The notes under the pieces: generated by a model
The model's database searches: none
What the model saw: only the letters and a program-made list of their open reading frames with translations
Told to the model about the DNA's origin: nothing
Translations under genes and position numbers: made by a program
Shown: positions 51,795 through 58,836 of the stretch, in pieces
How positions within the stretch are numbered: the first letter of the stretch is position 1
How the letters are laid out: each line of letters opens with the position of its first letter
From: Erysipelotrichaceae bacterium
GTDB taxonomy: Bacteria > Bacillota_I > Bacilli_A > Erysipelotrichales > Erysipelotrichaceae
Direction: 5' to 3'
Assembly (NCBI GenBank): GCA_017539105.1
Contig: JAFYHQ010000046.1
Span: forward strand, 44,483-108,482
DNA: 64,000 bases

Positions 51795-53545
51795 CCAAGG
51801 TACTCCTTCCCGCAGTATGGGTCGATCGGACTGACACCTTTGAATTCGCTTCTTCCCATGATCTTCGCCATCGTGGATCGAATAAACGCATCATCGCAGC
51901 TGTATGTGTTGATATAGGTCTTCATCATCGGAGCATCAAAAAGATGATAAGGATATGCCGTGGAGATCATCATCATCGGAATTTCCTCGACCATCCATGG
52001 CGCATCATCTCCAAGACCGAACGCAACATTCCAGTTCAGTCTTAGTGTCGTATTATTTGAAGCGTTCTCCATATTCACAATGTAGACATAAAGATCATAA
52101 TCTTTCTTCATCTCTTCGACAGAACGGTACATCTCGTGCATCAGCATTCTTTTTTCATCGGACATATGTTCTGGATCCAGCATGTCGGCGACCGAAATAG
52201 ACAGAGTTCTGTTTCTGACTCTGACCTCAAATCCTTCATCCTCAAATGCAGTCTTCCATTTATCTACGACCGGAGAATCTACTGAAAGATCCTTCTGTAT
52301 CACGTTCAGATATACTCTTTTGAATTTTGCGGGAGATATCGGCAGCAGGGACTGCTCGTCTTTTACCAGCGTGATTGCCTGATCGGCAACCCGTTCTGCC
52401 CACAGGCGATGTTTTTCGCACCCGACAGCACTGAGCGCTTCCTTCTTAGGTACGATCGCGCTTCTCTCCTTTTTCTCGATCAGACCCAGTGATGTCTTGG
52501 TCGCAAGTATTCTTGTGACAGCTTCATCCAGTCTTTCTATGCTTAAAATACCGCTTCTGATCCCTTCCAACATGTATGCGTAATCTTCATCCAGAGACTT
52601 GTTGAACAGTATCATATCCGCGCCGGCTGCGATTGCCTGAGGAATCGCATCCTTTCGCTTCATGGCGGTCGTAAAGCCTACCATAGGCGTGGAATCGGTC
52701 GAGATCAATCCGTTGAATCCAAGCTTTTTTCTTAACAGATCGGTCATAATCATGGCAGATAAGGATGCCGGCATCAGCTGATCCTTTCTTGATGATTGAG
52801 GTTTCAGTTTCTTTACATATTCCGGTAAAGCGATATGTCCGACCATAACGCTTTGTGCTCCCTGATCGATCAGTTCACGATAGACCCTGCCATAGCTTGC
52901 ATCCCATTCATCCGGTGAAAGATTGTTGACGGATGTAAGGATATGCTGGTCTCTTTCATCGACTCCGTCACCAGGAAAATGTTTGATCGCTACGGCAACA
53001 TCATTTTCTTTTGCTGCTCTCAGATACTCTTTCGCATAAGCGATGACCTTATCCGGATCGCTGCCGAAAGTCCTGACATTCGTGATTGGATTATGAAAAT
53101 CGTAATTGATGTCAACGATCGGAGCAAAAGCCCAGTTCATTCCTACTGCCCGTCCTTCACTGCATGCCACATATCCCATCCGGTAGGCATTCTGCGGATC
53201 ATTGCTTGCGCTTACAGCCATCGGCTGGCCAAAACTCGTACCCTCAAAAGCGATACCGTTTCCGCCCGCCTCTACATTCGCTCCAAGCAACAACGGGATC
53301 TCAGCCATGTCCTGTATCGCTCTGTGTACACTCTGAATGTTTTCAGCCATATCGGGACGATACATCAGACCTCCGATCCCTATCTCGTTGATGATATGGT
53401 TCAGGAAAGCGGGATCATTATTGAACCCCATCGGGCAGAACAGCTGCCCTGCTTTCTTTTCCAAACTCATGCTCTGTACTGTATCATAGACCCACTCGAT
53501 CTGTTCATCATTCAGATAGAAGGGCTTACCTTTCAAATCAACCAT
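51791..53545 (-). CDS. Glycoside hydrolase family 3 protein (beta-N-acetylhexosaminidase-like)
   Basis: A 584-residue cytoplasmic GH3 enzyme. It has the conserved A-I-K-H-F-P-G-D-G-V-D-E-R-D-Q-H segment near residue 190, in the place of the NagZ acid-base loop, and the nucleophile region G-L-I-S-T-D-S-T-P-M with Asp near residue 281. Residues 400-584 form the second alpha/beta domain. There is no secretion signal, so it acts on imported glycosides. It is flanked by a transporter, an amidohydrolase and an esterase gene that probably supply or process its substrate. Confidence 0.88.
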   Translation of the reverse strand: MVDLKGKPFYLNDEQIEWVYDTVQSMSLEKKAGQLFCPMGFNNDPAFLNHIINEIGIGGLMYRPDMAENIQSVHRAIQDMAEIPLLLGANVEAGGNGIAFEGTSFGQPMAVSASNDPQNAYRMGYVACSEGRAVGMNWAFAPIVDINYDFHNPITNVRTFGSDPDKVIAYAKEYLRAAKENDVAVAIKHFPGDGVDERDQHILTSVNNLSPDEWDASYGRVYRELIDQGAQSVMVGHIALPEYVKKLKPQSSRKDQLMPASLSAMIMTDLLRKKLGFNGLISTDSTPMVGFTTAMKRKDAIPQAIAAGADMILFNKSLDEDYAYMLEGIRSGILSIERLDEAVTRILATKTSLGLIEKKERSAIVPKKEALSAVGCEKHRLWAERVADQAITLVKDEQSLLPISPAKFKRVYLNVIQKDLSVDSPVVDKWKTAFEDEGFEVRVRNRTLSISVADMLDPEHMSDEKRMLMHEMYRSVEEMKKDYDLYVYIVNMENASNNTTLRLNWNVAFGLGDDAPWMVEEIPMMMISTAYPYHLFDAPMMKTYINTYSCDDAFIRSTMAKIMGRSEFKGVSPIDPYCGKEYLG

Positions 53546-53548
53546 CTT

Positions 53549-54574
53549 TCACTCCATATATAATTTCATCGCATTCTTGTATAGAACGTTTTCTTTATCT
53601 TCGTTTGAAATGTCCAGCTGTCTGACAAAATCGGGTCCATTCAGCAGCCATTTCTTTTTTACAGGATAGGACGATCCGAAGATCACATGTTTGCTCCCGA
53701 GCGCCTTGATTGCACATTCGAGCTGTTGCTTTCCCCATGGCTCGGCATGAGACATTTCGAAGTACAGATTGTTTCTGAGAAAACTTCTTCGCAACTCGCT
53801 GTCATCATCGAATCTTCCGGCATTCTCAGCACTTTTTTCCGGAAGCAGCAGCCCAAGATAAGCGAAGATCCCTCCGCCAAGCATCGAGTGCACCATCCTG
53901 ACATCGGGATACCTGATGAAAAAATCAGAGAACAATTCTCTCCCGACGGCGGTACACTGATCTACATTTCTTCCATAGCTCCTGCGAAGGTTATTGAATT
54001 CCTTGATATGTTCGTAATCTGCCGGAATAGGCGAATGATGAACATATACAGTTGCCCTCCTGTAATTCAGATAGGCAAAAAGCCCGGCAAAATCTTCGTG
54101 GTCTAGATATCGTCCGTTGTAGTGTGTCGATAGCTGTATTCCATGAAAATGAAGTTCATCAAAACAGCGATCGATCTCGGCATATGTCATTTCATCAGAG
54201 ACTGCAGGAACTACACCGAGTCCGATCATCCTGCCGTTACTGTCCGCAACATGATGATGCATCCGGTCATTGAAACACTTGCACATTTCAAGAGAAAGCC
54301 ACTCCTGCTGACAGGATAGTTTCAGAACCGACATATCAACTCCGGCTTCATCCATATCGGCAAGCTGATCAGCCAGCTGGTATTCTCCCTGAATATAATT
54401 CAGACTCTGAAATCCTCTGGGCTTTTCAATGACATACTGGGATTTGCCCGCTTCCTCTTTCAGATAGCCGAACATATCATCGGTGTTTTCGATTTCTGAT
54501 AAAAATCGGTCTGAGAAGACCTTATCCGTAAAAAGGTCTTCATCAAACCAATACATATTTGCATCAATGATCAT
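53549..54574 (-). CDS. Amidohydrolase-2 (ACMSD-like) TIM-barrel hydrolase
   Basis: A 341-residue protein opening M-I-I-D-A-N-M-Y-W-F and containing G-I-Q-L-S-T-H-Y-N-G-R-Y-L-D, V-Y-V-H-H-S-P and the late F-G-S-S-Y-P-V-K motif of the amidohydrolase-2 family (COG2159). The usual D-x-H-x-H at the N-terminus is altered to D-A-N-M-Y, so one metal site may be lost. Members decarboxylate or hydrolyse ring compounds or lactones. It sits one base after the transporter gene. Confidence 0.78.
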   Translation of the reverse strand: MIIDANMYWFDEDLFTDKVFSDRFLSEIENTDDMFGYLKEEAGKSQYVIEKPRGFQSLNYIQGEYQLADQLADMDEAGVDMSVLKLSCQQEWLSLEMCKCFNDRMHHHVADSNGRMIGLGVVPAVSDEMTYAEIDRCFDELHFHGIQLSTHYNGRYLDHEDFAGLFAYLNYRRATVYVHHSPIPADYEHIKEFNNLRRSYGRNVDQCTAVGRELFSDFFIRYPDVRMVHSMLGGGIFAYLGLLLPEKSAENAGRFDDDSELRRSFLRNNLYFEMSHAEPWGKQQLECAIKALGSKHVIFGSSYPVKKKWLLNGPDFVRQLDISNEDKENVLYKNAMKLYME

Positions 54575-55945
54575 TTATTCTTCCGTTTTCTGTTTGCCGA
54601 GCACCTTGCGGATCTCGTCATAGCGTTCATCCAGATCATATGATCTGACCAGAAGAACGATCAGCAGCATGGCTAGTGCAGGCAATACGAAGGCACCGAC
54701 GCGGATCGCTGTCTCAACCGCTGCAGGCTGACTTGCCAAAGCCGAATCGAATCCCGCAGCACCGATCAGAGCAACGACTCCCGACATTGCTGCAGCACTT
54801 CCAAGATTGCAGCAGAAACCTGCTACCGCAGACTGCAGTCCGGACATCACACGTCCAGATTCATAGGCAACCTCATCGATGACGTCAGGCTGCATGGTGA
54901 AGAACGTTACATAAGCAGCGCCAAAGAAGATCCCTGATAATCCGCAGCAGACCGACAGCAGCATTCCGTTTCTTCCTACGAACATGGCGGCGATCGTAAA
55001 CACTGCTCCGATCAGTGCACCGACGGTAGCGATCTGTTTCTTTTTAAACCTCTTGGTAAGGAAGCCCATAAGAATCATCGGGATGATGCATCCACCCATG
55101 ATCGGCATCAGAATGCTTCCGGTCAGTCTGTCATCACCGAGAACATAACCGGCATAGTAAGGGGCGCCGTTGGTCATAGCGATGTTAATGAACATGCACA
55201 GAAAACCCATCAGACAGACGATTCGATAGTTTTTGTTTCTGAAAATTGTCTTGATGTCTTCGATCGGATTCGATTTTGCGCCACTGTCATCGGCATTTCC
55301 TTCATAATCGTTCTCATGCAGAGTAGAAACCGAGAAGCCGGTAATGACCGTAAAGATCGCACCGATGATCAAAGCAGCTTTCGTGTAGGAAGCAATTGCG
55401 TTTGCACCACCTGTGATATTTACGACAGCAGTGATCACGCCCGTGACCGCCATCGTGCCGGCCATAGAAAGGATCAGTTTCAATGCGACAAGGATGCCTC
55501 TTTCATTCGGTTCAAAACTTAAGAACGGTACGATCGCATTCGAAGCTACCGAAACCATCGTCTGGCCCAGCGTTACCAGAATATACGCCAATGTCGACCA
55601 GACCAGTTTCAAGGCGTAATTGTCTTTGAAAGGAACGGAGAAGAGCGAGACGATACCGATCACCGTTACTGGAATAGAAACCAGCATCCAGAAGCGGTTC
55701 TTGCCCACTCTTGATTTCGTCTTGTCGATCGCAACTCCCATGATATAGTCCGTCAATGCATCAATGATCTCAGTAATAAACAGCATGACGGCTATGTGCG
55801 CCGGCTGGATGCCTGCAGCAGTGACCAGAAAGACCGAAGTAAAAGTATCAACCAGCGACTTCGGGAACTGTCCTGCAAGTCCTCCCAATGCATAGCCGAT
55901 CCTCTGAAGCCACTTCTGAATCGGACTCAGTTTTTTTGTTTCCAT
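54575..55945 (-). CDS. Glycoside-pentoside-hexuronide (GPH/MelB) family cation symporter
   Basis: A 456-residue polytopic membrane protein with about 12 hydrophobic segments. GPH hallmarks are the early D-A-L-T-D-Y-I-M-G, D-K-T-K-S-R-V-G-K-N-R-F-W near residue 70, and a central hydrophilic loop of E-D-I-K-T-I-F-R-N-K-N-Y-R. The family takes up glycosides and glucuronides with sodium or protons. It is probably the importer of the substrate for the GH3 enzyme. Confidence 0.9.
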   Translation of the reverse strand: METKKLSPIQKWLQRIGYALGGLAGQFPKSLVDTFTSVFLVTAAGIQPAHIAVMLFITEIIDALTDYIMGVAIDKTKSRVGKNRFWMLVSIPVTVIGIVSLFSVPFKDNYALKLVWSTLAYILVTLGQTMVSVASNAIVPFLSFEPNERGILVALKLILSMAGTMAVTGVITAVVNITGGANAIASYTKAALIIGAIFTVITGFSVSTLHENDYEGNADDSGAKSNPIEDIKTIFRNKNYRIVCLMGFLCMFINIAMTNGAPYYAGYVLGDDRLTGSILMPIMGGCIIPMILMGFLTKRFKKKQIATVGALIGAVFTIAAMFVGRNGMLLSVCCGLSGIFFGAAYVTFFTMQPDVIDEVAYESGRVMSGLQSAVAGFCCNLGSAAAMSGVVALIGAAGFDSALASQPAAVETAIRVGAFVLPALAMLLIVLLVRSYDLDERYDEIRKVLGKQKTEE

Positions 55946-55972
55946 GGTTTTTTCCTCCTTAAATAACCATTA

Positions 55973-57097
55973 TTACCGATGGCTGAACAGCCATTCTCTG
56001 ATACCTTTGATGCCATAGGCATATGACCAAGTGCACAGATGGAAGCAGCCCGGAAACTCTTTCATTCCTTCCGGAAGCACGGACGAGCCTTCATAATAAG
56101 TGAATATGACCCTTTTTCCATCTTTCACGAGTTTATTGACAAATGATTCTATCTCTTCTTCATCCGCTTTCGCATCGATATGATCGATGCTGACTCCAAT
56201 GCCGTTTTTCTGCATATTATCGATGGCCTTCATCATGATCGGGTAAGCTTTTTCATCTTTTTCCGAAACCATGATCCACAGATCCGTATCGACATTTCCC
56301 ATCTTTTCCGGATCCCACTGACCCGCTACCAGATAACACGCATCGTAGAGACCGGGATACCTGACCAGCATATCGCACAGCATCATCGTGCCCATTGATT
56401 GACCGGTTCCATATACGGTCTTCAGATCATATTTTTCTTTCAGATAATCAATCAGCTGCGCAAGAGCATCTACATGCCAGGTCGTTTCAAAATCATCGTT
56501 TGCGCATTTTTCTTCAAACAGCGGTGCAAGGACATAGCACGGCCTTTCTTCGTGCTCTTCTGCAAATACGATCGCGCCCATTCCCTGCAGCAGTGGTGCT
56601 TTTACATCGTTGCTGCACACTGATGAATCATGCAGGAAGACCACCATTTTCTCAGTCGTTTCTTTCGGTATGAAAAGATTGTATGAAAGCTTCTTACCCT
56701 GATAGTCAAAAGAATCCTGAATGAAATCATCGACGACCGGGCTGACCTGGCTGTCTGCTTTGCGGGGAAACAACCAGCCATTGATCGCATTGCCTTGTAT
56801 ATCATGAATCTTCTTTTTCTGTCTGATCTTAAGATTCGGACCGGTCACTTTCGTCCTGGTATTTGGACCGAATCCTTTCATCTTTCTCGTATACTTGTTT
56901 TTCTCATTTAGAGACAGATCGAACAGTATCTTGTTATCAGAAACAATTAGGCCGTCAATTGTGCCATTGACTTGAAAAGTATCTTTATCGATGTTTCTGT
57001 CCAATGGACGATCATACTCCAGGACCGCCTTGGAAGTGATCTGACCTCTGGGGGTGTTCTCGTTTATCGCCGTTATTGTTTTCAGTTCATTGTTCAT
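55973..57097 (-). CDS. Alpha/beta hydrolase (PHB-depolymerase/feruloyl-esterase-like)
   Basis: A 374-residue protein. The N-terminal ~110 residues form a beta-rich domain; the rest is an alpha/beta hydrolase with the nucleophile elbow G-T-G-Q-S-M-G near residue 235, W-I-M-V-S-E-K-D-E near the acid position, and a C-terminal His in F-P-G-C-F-H-L-C-T-W. No signal peptide is visible. It is the first gene of the minus-strand cluster, divergent from the AraC regulator, and could remove an acyl group from a glycoside. Confidence 0.8.
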   Translation of the reverse strand: MNNELKTITAINENTPRGQITSKAVLEYDRPLDRNIDKDTFQVNGTIDGLIVSDNKILFDLSLNEKNKYTRKMKGFGPNTRTKVTGPNLKIRQKKKIHDIQGNAINGWLFPRKADSQVSPVVDDFIQDSFDYQGKKLSYNLFIPKETTEKMVVFLHDSSVCSNDVKAPLLQGMGAIVFAEEHEERPCYVLAPLFEEKCANDDFETTWHVDALAQLIDYLKEKYDLKTVYGTGQSMGTMMLCDMLVRYPGLYDACYLVAGQWDPEKMGNVDTDLWIMVSEKDEKAYPIMMKAIDNMQKNGIGVSIDHIDAKADEEEIESFVNKLVKDGKRVIFTYYEGSSVLPEGMKEFPGCFHLCTWSYAYGIKGIREWLFSHR

Positions 57098-57153
57098 ATC
57101 AGCTACCTATTGCCTATTTTCTAATGATATGCTAACATTCGAACTATAAGGAT

Positions 57154-57175
57154 ATATATCATTTTTATGATATAT
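57154..57175. promoter_or_regulatory. Inverted repeat in the promoter region shared by the AraC gene and the glycoside cluster
   Basis: ATATATCAT and ATGATATAT flank TTTT, a 9-bp perfect inverted repeat 20 bases before the AraC gene. It is well placed for control of both divergent units. Confidence 0.5.
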
Positions 57176-57195
57176 TTATCATTTTTAGGAGTATT

Positions 57196-58440
57196 ATGCT
57201 TTCCAAAGAAAAGATCGACACACTTAACGATTTGTATTCAGCTACCGGCTTGCCTTTTCTGATCGCGCACAAGAAAAACAACGATTTCATTTCCTTCCCG
57301 GAAGAATCCAGAGAATACTATTCTCAGGAATACTGGTCGAAAACGAAGATCGACTTTTCAAGGAGCAAACACCCGGATGGAGTATCGCTGATTTCGGTCG
57401 GAGACACTTATCATGTTGCCCTGGTCAACATCGATGAGGAACTCTTCTATACATCTCTGCCCATTTCATCGTATTCCAATGCGGGAGATGGCTTTCTTGA
57501 AATATTCAAGCAGGGATTTGTCAAGGGAAAAGAGGTCGAATTCTACAGGTTCCTTGCATCGCTTCCCAATTACGATAATCCTACACTGGTTCATTTGGCT
57601 TCTCTGGCGAAATACATCGTTTCTGGAAAGAATGCCGATGGTGTGAATCTGTTTCTTTTATCGGATATCAGCAAAGCAAAAGAAGTCGAATTCCAATATA
57701 CACCAAATGATGACGTGCGCAGCAATCAGTTTAAGCATATAGACGATGATTCTTTCAAAGATGTCCTGGATGCGATCAGTGAAGGTAATACCCAGCATCT
57801 AAAAAACGCCCTAAGCAGACCCCGCTACGGTCAAATCGGAAAAATGAGTTTGAACAGCCTTAGACAGGCAAAATACGAATTCGTCTGTTTCATGTACGCA
57901 TGTTCCCGGGCAGCGATCAAGGGCGGTCTGGATCCTGAGTACAGTTTTGAATTAAGCGACATCTACTGTCAGAGAATGGACGGAATGGAGAATGCAACCA
58001 TTATTAATTCGTATATGTTTGACTGTGCTTACACATACTGCGACAATGTCGCCAAAGCGTCACATGCCGCAACTTACAGCAAGTATACAAATGAAGCGTG
58101 CGATTATATACGCAATCATCTGCTCAACATTTTGAATGTACAGATCATTGCAGACCATATCGGTATCAATAGAAGAAGCCTTTCTATGTATTTCAAAGAT
58201 GATACCGGTATGATGATCAAAGAATACATCATGGATTGCAGGCTGAAAGAAGCCGCAAATTTGCTTAAGAATACAACGATCAGCATCATAGATATCTCCA
58301 CGATCCTTCAGTTTTCATCTCAAAGCTTTTTTACACAACAGTTTAAAAAGAAATATGGCGTTACACCTCTGAAGTATCGTCTTACCGGAGAAAAGGATAA
58401 TCAGAAAAAAAGAACCTATTTACTTGAAATAGATTCTTGA
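57196..58440 (+). CDS. AraC-family transcriptional regulator
   Basis: A 414-residue regulator. The C-terminal ~105 residues carry the double helix-turn-helix (I-I-A-D-H-I-G-I-N-R-R-S-L-S-M-Y-F-K, then I-I-D-I-S-T-I-L-Q-F-S-S-Q-S-F-F-T-Q-Q-F-K-K-K-Y-G-V-T-P). The first 290 residues form a sensor part with no family I recognise. It is divergent from the glycoside cluster and most likely activates it. The start follows AGGAG. The last nine codons lie inside the terminator of the candidate small RNA encoded on the other strand, so the natural C-terminus may once have been different. Confidence 0.9.
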   Translation: MLSKEKIDTLNDLYSATGLPFLIAHKKNNDFISFPEESREYYSQEYWSKTKIDFSRSKHPDGVSLISVGDTYHVALVNIDEELFYTSLPISSYSNAGDGFLEIFKQGFVKGKEVEFYRFLASLPNYDNPTLVHLASLAKYIVSGKNADGVNLFLLSDISKAKEVEFQYTPNDDVRSNQFKHIDDDSFKDVLDAISEGNTQHLKNALSRPRYGQIGKMSLNSLRQAKYEFVCFMYACSRAAIKGGLDPEYSFELSDIYCQRMDGMENATIINSYMFDCAYTYCDNVAKASHAATYSKYTNEACDYIRNHLLNILNVQIIADHIGINRRSLSMYFKDDTGMMIKEYIMDCRLKEAANLLKNTTISIIDISTILQFSSQSFFTQQFKKKYGVTPLKYRLTGEKDNQKKRTYLLEIDS

Positions 58441-58531
58441 AAAATGCTCTGGTGCCTTAGGGGGGACAAACGCAAACTTTTTGCCCCTTTTTGCCTGTTT
58501 AATACGACCTTAAAAGAGATATTGCTTATCT
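58405..58531 (-). ncRNA. Candidate small RNA, copy B
   Basis: The promoter reads TTGTAA (58560-58565), 16-base spacer, TATTAT (58538-58543), as in copy A. RNA from near 58531 has a 5' hairpin (AGATA/UAUCU), a GGGGC...GUCCCC hairpin, CCUAAGGCACCAGAGC, and a terminator at 58410-58438. In that terminator one base differs from the ssrA version. On the minus strand it makes a U-G wobble and keeps the stem; on the plus strand it would be a C-A mismatch. This favours a minus-strand RNA. The terminator overlaps the 3' end of the AraC gene. Confidence 0.5.
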
Positions 58532-58655
58532 AAGTACATAATAACATGAAATCAATCATTTACAATATACTCAGATATCAGTTTTTGATAGGTAAAAAGC
58601 ATTCGTAAATGTCTCTACAAAATAATTTTGTACAGGCCCAAAGGGTCTTAGGCGT
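58408..58655. repeat. Dispersed intergenic repeat, copy B (most of the gap after the AraC gene)
   Basis: It aligns over about 245 bases with copy A, with the 17-base palindrome TACAAAATAATTTTGTA at 58616-58632 also present in copy C. The left side matches the ssrA 3' flank for about 47 bases with one difference. The remaining part of the gap (58656-58826) holds the terminator of the surface-protein gene and a frameshifted C-terminal tail of it. Confidence 0.7.
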
Positions 58656-58697
58656 TTTACCCTAACACCTGTCCGGGAATAGGGACCCTATAAAAAA

Positions 58698-58722
58698 GAC
58701 GGAACATGAATGCTGTTTCGTC
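58698..58722 (-). terminator. Terminator of the PI-PLC surface-protein gene
   Basis: GACG and AACA pair with TGTT and CGTC around a seven-base loop, with six As on the plus strand that give Us on the minus strand. Confidence 0.8.
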
Positions 58723-58756
58723 CTTTATGAAATTGATTAGGTCAGGATCCTTTCTG

Positions 58757-58836
58757 TTATTTATGAATCAGGCCTCGTTTTCTCATCATGAGAATAACGG
58801 ATATGCCGGTAAATATTGAAGATATATCAATGATCG
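58757..58836 (-). pseudogene. Frameshifted sortase-signal tail of the PI-PLC surface protein
   Basis: One base after the I-P-V-T-G-I-D codons, the +1 frame reads I-D-I-S-S-I-F-T-G-I-S-V-I-L-M-M-R-K-R-G-L-I-H-K and stops at 58757-58759. A hydrophobic stretch followed by R-K-R is what a cell-wall sorting signal needs. The annotated frame instead stops after G-I-D-H. Confidence 0.7.
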
